A stretch of DNA of 64,000 nt from Aedes albopictus (lineage: Eukaryota; Arthropoda; Insecta; Diptera; Culicidae), in the NCBI RefSeq assembly GCF_035046485.1, contig NC_085137.1:495192772-495256771 (forward strand), in the 5' to 3' direction. Position 1 is the first letter of the stretch. Each line of letters starts with the position of its first letter. Of this stretch, positions 10,684 to 21,223 are shown piece by piece. Under the pieces are notes generated by a model. That model ran no database searches, was not told the DNA's origin, and saw only the letters and a list, made by a program, of their open reading frames with translations. The translations under genes were made by a program, and so were the position numbers.

Positions 10684-12471
10684 TTAAGAATTAGTCAATA
10701 TTAATGTCTTTAATCAAAGTCCACGTGAATACCTTTCCAACGATTCTTGAACGGTCCTGATTACTTGTTTGGTTGCAAAGTTATAGCTTGCCAAAGTTAG
10801 GGTCTCTAAAGCGGCATTTTTCAGTTGAAGCAGGTTCCCGGTGGCCACAGTGACCAAATCCGGAACTCTCCGGGGGTTTTGAAAACTAGACATGTGTGGC
10901 TTTCATTTGGGCCAAAGAAAATCAAAATCGGCCCAGCCACTGATTTTTGAGAGCCGTTCAAAGTTTGGGGTCAAAAATGACCCCAGGGTCTTATTTGTAA
11001 CTTTTTTTATGGGAGCTCCCCTATGGGTCGTCCAATGTTTTGGATGAATGGAAATGATAGTTTTCCACAAAAAAATAATTGTCTGAAAATTTCAGATTTC
11101 TAGGCCTTTCGAAACAGAAGCTATAGCGAATTGAAATTCGGAAAAGGTCAAAAAAGACCCCAAGACCTTACTAAGGTTAAACATCTCTTCAAGAAATAAA
11201 CAGCCGCAAATGGTAAAACATACGCTAACAAAATTGTTTTTTTTTTTAATACAATAAAAATTTTGATTGACTACTGATTAAGTGCATTCAATCAACCTTC
11301 CAATGAACCTCAAATCAGCTAAAAGTTGAATAAAATCACCAAAATTAGATGTTTAGAGCTGAATAAAGGATTGTAGATCTTGTTTTCAGCTTTTGTTCAA
11401 ATGAAGGCTGCTTTCAAATAGTGGAAAACCCGCCGAAACCTACAACAGGCTCACGGAATTGTGCAGGGACACTAAGGAGCGGAGTTAACATGTCCGGTCC
11501 CATCAACAATGCGGAATTCGGCGACACTCCGTTGATCCCTCTAGCTACGCCTCTGTAGCTACGTGAATGTAACTGCACAATCTTCTTTTAACTCGCTTGC
11601 CTTCTTGCACAGCCGGTCGTCTTTCGCTAATCGCCTCTAGAGGCAACGGTGAAGCCATGGGATAGCTGTCGGGAAATCGCACCTCGTCCTCCTTCCACAA
11701 TAGCTCCATCTAGAAACGGTCGCCCACTCGTACGGTCGCGCTGTTGGGGATTGCCTTCGCCCGCTTGTCTTCTTCGGACTCCGGAAACAGTGCCACGAAA
11801 ATCATCGACTCCTCCAATGGCTTCGCAGCATGTCGTGCTGCTCCTGTTTCAAAGGAGTACTGTTACTTTCTGAAGCCAAAGTCTACGATCCATACAAATT
11901 TCGAAAATTTTGCATGGACAAAAGTCTACGAGGGGGGAGGGGGGGGGTGTGGTTCTGAGATGACCAAAAATGAGACTAAGTACGTAGTTTATGGACAGCG
12001 CCTGATCGACTATGCCTAGTTAGACTCGGCCAGTGCATGTTGGGCCGTAGATAGTCCAGCCCACGGTCCAGCCTAGCTTTGACCGGACGGCGATCGGATC
12101 GTCAGGTTTGCCGATCTTGGAGCTTAGAGACAGATGTCCTTGAGGCCGATGATAATTTGAGGGACTCCACGCGAGAATTCAGAGACTGGAAGTCCTCGCA
12201 GGTGAGAATGTCCTTCGATGACCTCTGCTATGGAGCCCGCTTGCTGCGGCAACTTCAAACTATCCACCATATGGGCGGCTTTTACGCGGTAGCGCTGTGT
12301 CGATCCTCTTGCCGGTACGAAGAGCTCCTCTACTCTGGATACACCCGCTGTCCAGGTCACTCGGAGCTGTTGCGTTACGCCTTGGACTTACAACGCGATC
12401 GCCAGCGACTTTTACAGTAGCGTGTATGAAGACCCCTCATTCAGGAACGCAATCGTATCCACGCTGTCATA

Positions 12472-12657
12472 CGCGCCAACTTGTGACGTAGTTGGGGGGG
12501 CGAGGCCTCTCAAAATCAATCAAATTCCGAAAATATCGACGCAGTTCACCTAGTTTAGGCATATTTACGTGAAAACTAGTGCTTTGAGCTGAAAAAAGTT
12601 CAATTTAGACCAATTTTGGAGAGCTTCGCCCCCCCAACTACGTCACAAGTTGGCGCC
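12472..12657. mobile_element. 186-bp MITE, mirrored copy
   Basis: Mirror of 8,353-8,538. Confidence 0.88.
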
Positions 12658-12862
12658 TATGCACGCTGTACTTCCCGTTGAACAAGGTGATCGGTATTAT
12701 CCGGAAAATCATCGGCTGCCGATGTAGGTGCACGTTGCAGTTAGTGCAAGCACCGTGCTCGATATTCAGCGTTCGTTGCACTGGTGCACGTTGCACCGCT
12801 TGTTGAGCTTGCAGCGTGCACTTCCGTGTTCGTTGAAACACAGATAGCAGATCCTCCATTCC

Positions 12863-13293
12863 ATACGATTGCGGGTCATTTGGCCGAACGCCATTTGGCC
12901 GAATACCGTTTAGCAGAACGCCATTTGGTCGCAAGGGTCAATTGGCCGAATGTCGTTTGGTCGAAACATTAGTGACCATGCCACTGTTCCCCGCAACAGT
13001 ATAACTCGAAAGAACAGTCTATGATTCAAAGAAGGATAAATTTTTGATAAAATACTAGCAGTTTCCACGCCAACTCACCCCTGAATGTCAGAGCTAGAAA
13101 GAATAGCCTATGGATAAAAGATGGAAATATTTCTGATGATCATATTGGTATGTAGTTAGAATGTCAAAAACTTCCTCTGAATTATTTTGATCATAATTCG
13201 GCCAAACGACCCATTCGGCCAGATGGCATTCGGCCAAATGGCATTCAGCCAAACGTCATTCAGCCAAACGGCATTCGGTCAAATGGCGGGACA
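12863..13293. mobile_element. 431-bp MITE, mirrored copy
   Basis: Mirror of 7,717-8,147 with the same flanking 7-bp duplication. Confidence 0.88.
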
Positions 13294-13783
13294 CCATTCC
13301 GTACCGCATCCCATCTTCCCGGCAACCGCATTCTTTTGAAGATCTCGCAGTTCCGGATATGATGATCGCAGTGGCCGCAGATCCTGCAAGGTTTCTTCTT
13401 CCGATTCGGAACCTAGTTGACGACTCCACTGGCTTCGGTACTATGCTTTTGCAGAAATCCTTCTTGCTCCTTTCTTCACTTCCTCTTTCGGAACGCTTGA
13501 TCCGACGCGATGTCGACTCGCAATACGAATTGTTCTCGCTAGTATCCTTGACAATCCTCGAAAGAAAGTTGGACAATATACGGAGCGTCACAAGCTGGGC
13601 CTTCCTCCGATACCGCACCCATTCCAGCTGTGTTCTCTGTTAACTCCTGGATGAGCATCGGGTTGATGAGATGCACTGTCAGACCTGTCGCCTCCAAATG
13701 ATCGGTAAACGACGACATCGAACTGAATGCCAACTTGTTTGCTCTTGAAAACGGTGCCTTCCGCACGTTCGACAGTAGCATGT

Positions 13784-14281
13784 TCACCAACTACCGTACA
13801 GCATCCGCAAGTTTTTAATTATTTGCGGTTCTGAACTCGGGAATATGAGCCTGCCTCTTACCGCGTCTAGTGCTTGACCCTTCAAACACTGTTGAAGTCG
13901 CACCAGATTCTCGACATTCGAAAAACCACACGCCGTTGTTGTGGACGTCTCGTAGGCGCTGATGAATATCGGCCATTCCTCGAGTCGTCCCGTGAATGTC
14001 GAAAGCATCTTCGGCAGAAACCGCTGAGTTGGGCCTTCGTTGGACCACGCACGATTACCTCGAATGGCATTCCGAAGTGTTCTTCCTGCGACGAACTCTT
14101 CTTCCGACTCCGATTCCGAATCTTCGGACTCCTCTTCACTTGATTCACTGGCTTGGTACGAGCGTAGAGCGGCGTCTTCTTCGAACTGCGGCCTCTTTTC
14201 CTTCTTCTGCACCTGCGGGTTCTCGAGCGGAGTTTTTTTGCTGCTCATCACTGGGAGCGAGGCTATGTCCTCAAATTTCAC
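13784..14281 (-). pseudogene. BEL/Pao gag fragment, mirrored copy
   Basis: Identical in translation to the fragment at 6,729-7,226, on the opposite strand. Confidence 0.75.
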
Positions 14282-15279
14282 CTATCTTTACTTTAGCTAC
14301 TACCTATGTCACTGTGGCGCTATCTTTTTGTCACAGTAGGGTGCTTGCTGTTGGCGGGTTTTCGATGCTGAGGAATTCCACGGAGTCATGTCAGTCGATC
14401 CTGAGCGACCATTTCAAAAATATCTGAAACTTTGCACAGTTTTTCAATTTCATCTAAATCGTCATTTTTCGATATCAAACCTTCATATTCACTCACGACT
14501 AACTTTTCAGAAGGGTGTATGCTAAAACAGCTCAAAAATATTCTAAAAGCTGTACAGCAAAAACGGATTTTTCGATTGTTATGAATTTTTCAGCAAAGTT
14601 AGATAACTAAATGATGATTCCTTAGAAAATATACACTGTAAAAAATTTATTTTTTTACTTAAAAAAAATATGATTTTTGTCACAAAAACTCAAATATCTC
14701 AAAACCCTATCTTTTTACCAACGTTAATTTTTTAGGGGAAATGGCCCTTTATATCAGCTATCTACCATAAAATTTTGGTGATGGTAAACTGATAAACAAA
14801 AAAGTTATGACATTTCAAACATTTCACAATTTTTACATTTAGTAACAAAAAAAATTTTTTTTCTGTGTAAATTATTTTGAGAATTATTTTTTGATGCTGA
14901 TTTTATTGTAAAGGCTACCGCCTGAATTAAACAAGTTGTTTTCATGATACTTTTGTTTGATTATTCATAATTTCTATAGTATCTATTTGAAACTTAGACG
15001 CGATCCAGTGTTTTGATCAAAAATATTGAGAGTGTCATACTTTTTATTGTACGTGACTGGTGAAAAAATCCCTTGATAGTGTTGAAAAGCTGTTGATTAT
15101 AAGAAAAATGGAATTAAATTTATTTTTAAGACAAAAGCTGTATAATAAAAGTTTTATATACGCGTATACGTCTAGTTTATCTTCAAAAAAATACCTCTTA
15201 GAGAACAGACTTTATGATCGGAAGAATGCGAGTAACTTCAACAACAACAAATGCATGAGAGTTACCTACCACGTGAAAA

Positions 15280-15501
15280 TCCATCGCCCAGTTCACACTA
15301 CCCCCACCTGGTGGAAATGTTTCACGAAATACTGCGATGTGCAATATCGTCATCAGAAGGCGCTAGTGTGAAACGTCAAACGCAAAGAAAAATGATGGGC
15401 ACTCTTCTGGTTATGAAAGCCACAACCAAGATTCAAAATGATCGTTAAAGGCGTGGTCAATGAAAATTTCGTCAGTGTTACGTTTGTTTGTCTGTATACA
15501 T
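15280..15501. mobile_element. Truncated TIR element relative, mirrored copy
   Basis: Mirror of 5,510-5,730. It shows the empty target site for the nested 170-bp MITE. Confidence 0.8.
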
Positions 15502-16539
15502 ACCATGACAATGCTCACGAAAAAGCAAAAAAAAAATACTACCGCTATGGATATTAAATAGTAAATTTTTTCTTCAGCCAAGCAAACAACACCAAACTAG
15601 TCAGTTAAAACTAATAAGTGATTTTGTTTATTATAATCTAACGAACAACATGAACAGTCGCTTTCTCAAAGGTCTTCAACTCAACTCTCTCTTGTAGACC
15701 GTTTAATGAAAAAAAAAATGATCAAAGGAGTTACGAAATCTCACCGAAAGCACCATAGATAATCTGAAAGAGACTGGTTATGCCCAAATTGAATCCAAAT
15801 TTACGCATTTGCACGTCCTGCCGTCTAGACTTTGACAAACGAGCCATCTGTATATCATCGGTAAAGCAGGGCGTAGGAAGTTCGAAAACGACAACAACTG
15901 AGAAATTGCCAGAAGTGCTAAGTGCAGAGAGTCATGTCACCGTACCATCAGCGACATCAGTTTAAACAATTAATCACGCCCCTTTTCAAAAATGCTTTGA
16001 TATATACTTCAACATCTATACCCATTTCAATATTTTTAACGTTGCAAAACACGCTTTCAACATTCATTTTGAAGAAGAGGGAAAACACTTGTCCTCAAAT
16101 GTAACAGCAAATAATGAATAAACTACTAAGGCGCGGAGGGCGTGATAAAATCGGAACATTACTGTACATATAATATACATAATACATAATAAAAACAGCT
16201 TATTTTACTCACGCAAGGCCATTAACAATAAAATCAGCATCAAGCTGCGATTTCCGGCCGAAATAAAGGCAGGAACAAATCTCATTTTCTTCTTTTGTCA
16301 CAGCGCTCGTTGACTCGTTAAGGGGGAGGATGATAAATAATAAATGTATTCGATGGAAAAATATCCAAACAATTAGGCAACATAGATAAACTCATCGGAT
16401 TTATTAAGAAAGTTTCTGTGGAACTCGAATTACACCTTAAATTTGTTGATTTTCTTGAACATTTTATTTGTGCCCCCCACAAAATGTTGAATTCCGACCA
16501 AAATTTTCCGAGGGGGCGGTGACATAAGAGAAAATCGAA
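15502..16539. other. Interior of the foldback element, right copy
   Basis: Mirror of 4,471-5,508 with the same short ORF at 15,780-15,965 on the plus strand. No intact gene seen. Confidence 0.4.
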
Positions 16540-17780
16540 ATTTGTATTAGCCTAATTTACACTAAAAAAAATTATTACTAAATGTGAAAATTGTGAAATG
16601 TTTGAATTGTCATAACTTTTTTGTTTATTAGTTTATCATCACCAAATTTTTATGGTAGATTGCTAATACAATGGACCGTTTTCCCTAAAAAAATTGCGTT
16701 GGTAAAAAGATAGGGTTTTGAAATATTTGAGTTTTTGTGACAAAAATGATATTTTTTAATGTTAAAAAAGATTTTTTTTCACAGTGTATATTTTCTTAGG
16801 AATCACCATTTAGTTATCTAACTTTGCTGAACAATAAAATCAGCATCAAACTGCGATTTCTGACCGAAATAATTTACACAGAAAAAAATATTTACCAAAT
16901 GTGAAAATTGTGAAATGTTTGAAATGTTATAACTTTTTTGTTTATTAGTTTACCATCACCAAATTTTTATGGTAGATTGCTAATACAATGGACCGTCTTC
17001 CCTAAAAAAATTGCGTTGGTAAAAAGATAGGGTTTTGAGATATTTGAGTTTTTGTGACAAAAATGATATTTTTTAATGTTAAAAAAGATTTTTTTTCACA
17101 GTGTATATTTTCTTAGGAATCACCATTTAGTTATCTAACTTTGCTGAACAATAAAATCAGCATCAAACTGCGATTTCTGACCGAAATAATTTACACAGAA
17201 AAAAATATTTACCAAATGTGAAAATTGTGAAATGTTTGAAATGTTATAACTTTTTTGTTTATTAGTTTATCATCACCAAATTTTTATGGTAGATTGCTAA
17301 TACAATGGACCGTTTTCCCTAAAAAAATTGCGTTGGTAAAAAGATAGGGTTTTGAAATATTTGAGTTTTTGTGACAAAAATGATATTTTTTAATGTTAAA
17401 AAAGATTTTTTTTCACAGTGTATATTTTCTTAGGAATCACCATTTAGTTATCTAACTTTGCTGAACAATAAAATCAGCATCAAACTGCGATTTCTGACCG
17501 AAATAATTTACACAGAAAAAAATATTTACCAAATGTGAAAATTGTGAAATGTTTGAAATGTTATAACTTTTTTGTTTATTAGTTTACCATCACCAAATTT
17601 TTATGGTAGATTGCTAATACAATGGACCGTCTTCCCTAAAAAAATTGCGTTGGTAAAAAGATAGGGTTTTGAGATATTTGAGTTTTTGTGACAAAAATGA
17701 TATTTTTAATGTTAAAAAAGATGTTTTTTTCACAGTGTATATTTTCATAGGAATCACCATTTAGTAATCTAACTTTGCTG
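16540..17780. repeat. 317-bp tandem repeat, about four units
   Basis: ACAATAAAATCAGCATCAAA starts at 16,831, 17,148 and 17,465, a step of exactly 317. The array is two units longer than its mirror in the left arm. Confidence 0.92.
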
Positions 17781-17979
17781 AAAAATTCAAAGCAAACGAA
17801 CGAACCATTTTGGCTGTACAGATTTTTGAATATTATTGAACCATTTTCACATACACCCTTTCGAAAAGTTAGTCGTGATTCAAAATAAAAATTTGATATC
17901 GAAAAATGGCGATTGAGATGGAACTGAAAAACTGTGCAAAGTTTCAGTTCAATAGAAAATCATGAATTAAAAAATTTCC

Positions 17980-18225
17980 TTAATTTTGATGCTGTTGCTT
18001 GGAATCGCTCTGCTGGTAGATGAGCACAATGTCACCTGCACGAGTACGTCTAATACTGCGTACGTCGGTTCCCAGATCCACGAGCTTGGCGTCAGCGCAT
18101 CGAAGACTTCCGAGTACTTAGGCTCTTCAGTCTTGATGACGAGCGCGTCACCCTTCTCGCATTTGGCACCTACCCTCCTACGTCTCTTAGGTTTGGTGTC
18201 CCTCGTAACGGTTCGTAGTACTTAC
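17980..18225 (-). pseudogene. Jockey/Loa-like non-LTR ORF1 (gag) 3' fragment
   Basis: Frame pieces read KPKRRRRVGAKCEKGDALVI and EEPKYSEVFDAL, then after a one-base shift LGTDVRSIRRTRAGDIVLI to a stop at 17,980. This is the ORF1 region just before the zinc knuckles in Jockey/Loa elements. The left arm keeps only the last 21 codons (3,600-3,664), because homology ends inside this fragment. Confidence 0.75.
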
Positions 18226-18407
18226 TCAGCAGGTTTTTGGGAGTCACGGTCTAGAGTAGTATTTGTCAGTTTGTTAAATAAAATTCAGGAAAGTGTTTGT
18301 GTTGTGTGTTTCCACTTCATGTCTCTGGTTACCCGAAAAGCACGCAGCCAACAATAGCAGCTACCAATACCCTGCAACTTCACTCACCAGAGGACTCCGC
18401 ATGTAAA

Positions 18408-18571
18408 GCCTTCAACGCTTTGCCAAGTGTGCAAACTTTTCCGCACGCACAGTTCAACAGGCCAACAGTGGTCTTAACATTGACAAAACATCGGAAATGT
18501 CAAGCGTATGCTTTGCTGTTGGATGATGCGGGCGGAAAAGTTTGCACACTTGTCAAAGCGTGTACTGAAGG
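18408..18571. mobile_element. 164-bp MITE
   Basis: Inverted ends of about 38 bp (AAGTGTGCAAACTTTTCCGC and complement), immediately left of a TTAA-flanked element. Confidence 0.75.
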
Positions 18572-18576
18572 CTTAA

Positions 18577-18691
18577 CCCTTTGAAGCCGGAGGGGTCATA
18601 TATGACCCCGGCGATGAAATCGAGTATAACAACCATGTTCCAGACCAGCGAGGTTGCGACAGCAACGGCGAAACAATTCGGCTTCAAAGGG
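18577..18691. mobile_element. 115-bp TTAA-flanked (piggyBac-type) MITE
   Basis: TTAA on both sides (18573-18576, 18692-18695). Inverted ends CCCTTTGAAGCCG/CGGCTTCAAAGGG. TTAA duplication with CCC..GGG ends is the piggyBac hallmark. Confidence 0.85.
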
Positions 18692-18849
18692 TTAAGCATG
18701 ATGTTGGTAGCCAGCATTGAGAGCGAATGGAGGCCATGTTTGAGTAGATTCTGGATTGATCGGGAAGATAAGGAAGGTCAGCTGTCCCAGTAATCCCCAA
18801 CAGTATAGTTGGAAGTGCTCGCTGTTCTTTGAGCCAAAATAAGAATCAA

Positions 18850-18851
18850 GT

Positions 18852-18884
<33 letters not shown>

Positions 18885-18887
18885 TAG
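18850..18887. repeat. TG dinucleotide microsatellite
   Basis: Nearly pure (TG)n of about 38 bp. Confidence 0.95.
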
Positions 18888-19230
18888 GATTCCAAGGACC
18901 CAGGTAAACCCCGAATCTTGATAATTCAACGAATTGTTTAATACCTGAAACCCCTCCCCCCTCACACAGAACCCCGTGGTTTTATCACAAGGGTTCACCT
19001 CTATCCTAACCCTAATATGAGTCACCCTCCGCCGTGACGATATCCGGCAAAGACTTGGGCAGATGAAGATCTGGCAATTCGCTACACCAGGCCGAGGACC
19101 AACTGGAGGCCCGGTCTTCAGTAGTCGCAGACATCCCGGTTCGATTGGGTGGCAAAGCTCGCAATGGACATGGAAGAAGAAGAAGGACGAGGAAAGAGAG
19201 GATCGGTGGAGAAAGGGACCCCGACGAGAG

Positions 19231-19487
19231 TGTTGGCGTAGACGACCCTATTGCCAAATATACGCGAGTACACCCCTGTCCATATAACACTAAAAGAATG
19301 ACATTTCTATTATTACGTTTTAAGATCTATACACCTTTATATGTATGTATATAAGAATGACCATGAATTAAAGAAGACAAGTTGATTTCCGCACTTTAAT
19401 AGCTCCGTACTAATTCGTGTTCGGTTTCGTGATAATATCGCTTTATTCCCGGGGTATTGTAGTTCTCGGATGTCCTGGCCGCCCACA
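19231..19487 (+). mobile_element. Solo LTR (257 bp) with 5-bp target duplication
   Basis: It starts TGTTGGCG and ends CCCACA, flanked by GAGAG on both sides (19226-19230, 19488-19492). A TATATAAG box near 19,349 and ATTAAA near 19,367 fit an LTR promoter and polyadenylation signal. Size and TGTTGG start suggest Ty1/Copia type, but the family is not certain. Confidence 0.78.
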
Positions 19488-19492
19488 GAGAG

Positions 19493-20098
19493 AAGATAAG
19501 ATTAGAATAAGAAAGTGGGTGGAAAGAGGAAGGGTGAAGATGGTAGATAGCTAGAAGATAAAAAGTGCACAAAGTTTGGAGAAATATGCAGGAGTGTGAA
19601 AAGGCAATATCAAGTGCTTTCCTGAATTCGCGAAACAGCAAGGATAAGCGTGCCGACCCTTGAGATGTGAGGTCCTAATACAGAGTCTCCTTAGCCGCTG
19701 GGAAGGGTCACCTTCTGTGACCCTCTCATCAAGTCAACGATAGCTGTGGTCTAACCGCCATTAGTTACACCCTAACGCTCCTGCTCATCCTTTGCCTTCT
19801 TTTTTCCCTTCTTCCGCGCCACAATAGTCCTCGAGGCGTCCTCCCACTGACCTGCCCTAACCTACCAATGGTCACAACTCCCTGTTCCGTTCAATCCGGG
19901 ACGGGTCGACATTTTGAGGCTCACCCTTTTCAGTTTTCCGGGACGCCTGGTTGTCGCCAAAAGTCTACGTAGTTTATGAACGGTCCCTTAGGACCAGCTT
20001 GACACATCCACTTCACTTTGATTAAACACACCGACACGTTCAATGCTTCCAGTGAGCTATTCGATCTTTAAAGGAAGCACAACACTAGACAATACAGA
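19493..20098. other. No gene seen
   Basis: Mixed composition, short ORFs only. CCAAAAGTCTACGTAGTTTATG near 19,957 is a MITE-like fragment. Confidence 0.5.
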
Positions 20099-20102
20099 TT
20101 AA

Positions 20103-20718
20103 CCCTCTAATACCCAATCCCGCCTTTAGACGGGGTATAGTTTGAGCATTTTTGTAATTTTTGTTTCGTGGAAAATCATTTTTTTAATATTTTTGGCTGA
20201 TATTTAGGACTGTTCTGTATATCTCAAAATGGTTTTTGGTGTATTTGAAAGCGTATTTACATTTTTTAAAAATCATTGAAAAATTGATGTTTTAGTCACC
20301 TTTTAGAAGTCATTGTTTATTTTGTATTGAATCGCTACAATTAACATATTTTAAATTTTTCTCAAATCATTCCATCCTTGTTTAATAGTTTAAGGGAATC
20401 GAATACACTCTAAAATTATTTTCCTTAAAATTACACGGAAAATAAAATTTTCTGTGAAAAAAATTTAAAATAATAATATTTCTACAATAATCATAAAATC
20501 TCAAAATGTTTTCATCTCAAAAAATCCGTTCCGCAAATTGGCTTCCAGGAAAAATATAAAAGTGTGGGGATGTTCAAAAATAAAAATTAGAAAAATCAAA
20601 AACTGAAATTCACGAAATCGAGAATTAAAAAGAATCATCTTCCAAAACATGTTTAAATCGATTTTAGATGACGAAAAATGATATTTAGATCAAAATCAAA
20701 AATTTGGGTATTAGAGGG
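20103..20718. mobile_element. 616-bp TTAA-flanked MITE, copy 1
   Basis: TTAA at 20099-20102 and 20719-20722. Inverted ends CCCTCTAATACCCAA/TTGGGTATTAGAGGG. The interior is AT-rich and non-coding. A related inverted copy lies at 46,236-46,842. Confidence 0.9.
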
Positions 20719-20754
20719 TTAATATGCAACGCCTAGAAGCACAGCCGAAACTAT

Positions 20755-20836
20755 TCGTGACAGATGCGGCGGGAATCGAACCCGCGTTCTTCAGCACGAT
20801 GCGTCTAAATGCTTGGTGACACTAATTGCACTACCT
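20755..20836 (-). repeat. tRNA-like sequence (SINE head or tRNA pseudogene)
   Basis: The minus strand carries the B-box GGTTCGATTCCCGCC and a degenerate tRNA 5' half. Confidence 0.55.
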
Positions 20837-20861
20837 TGAAACCACACAAAGTGGCGTCTTA

Positions 20862-21024
20862 GGCACCGTCCACAAATTACGTAACGCTCTAGGAGGAGGG
20901 GGAGTAGAGCCGAGCGTTACGGCCCATACAAAAATGTTAGGATTTTCATACAAAAAAGTGTTACGGAGGAGGGAGGGGCTCAAAAAATGTCGATTTTGCG
21001 TTACGTAATAAATGGACGCTGCCT
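20862..21024. mobile_element. 163-bp TA-flanked MITE
   Basis: Inverted ends GTCCACAAATTACGTAACGC and complement near 21,000-21,016; TA at 20860-20861 and 21025-21026. Confidence 0.85.
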
Positions 21025-21089
21025 TAGCATAATCTGATTAATTGACACATGGTAATTAGTTGGCTAGATGCGAATCTAGACGAACATTT

Positions 21090-21223
21090 GAAAAGGGCCT
21101 TTCTGCTTTTTGTAAACAAACATGTTTCTGCAGGGCCCATCTGCATCCACCCACGCACATCAACACCCTTATCAAAATGAGACAGAAACATGTTTGTTTA
21201 CAAAAAGCAGATAGGCCCTTTTC
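21090..21223. mobile_element. 134-bp foldback MITE
   Basis: Ends of about 40 bp are inverted copies (GAAAAGGGCC..GTAAACAAACATGTTTCTG). A related end fragment appears near 22,955. Confidence 0.8.

Larger units (their letters stand above)
11440..14281 (-). mobile_element. Decayed BEL/Pao fragment, right arm copy
   Basis: Mirror of the left copy with the same breaks; one substitution (12,430) was noticed. gag lies at 13,784-14,281, protease at about 12,020-12,470, and the RT start near 11,680. Confidence 0.88.
14424..17947. mobile_element. Older foldback element, right arm copy
   Basis: Mirror image of 3,697-6,586, longer because its 317-bp array has four units. Confidence 0.8.
10505..18044. 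repeat. Right arm of giant palindrome (7,540 bp)
   Basis: Mirror of 3,600-10,504 with two extra 317-bp units. At 18,044 the arm runs without a break into more of the same ORF1 fragment, so this side looks continuous and the left side cut. Confidence 0.97.

Noticed and set aside
3600..18044. Palindrome as one autonomous transposon with 7-kb inverted ends
   Set aside because: The arms contain unrelated nested pieces, there is no unique middle with a transposase, and no target duplication is seen at 3,600 and 18,044.
18692..18895. ORF beginning with Thr-His repeats
   Set aside because: It is a translation of the TG microsatellite.
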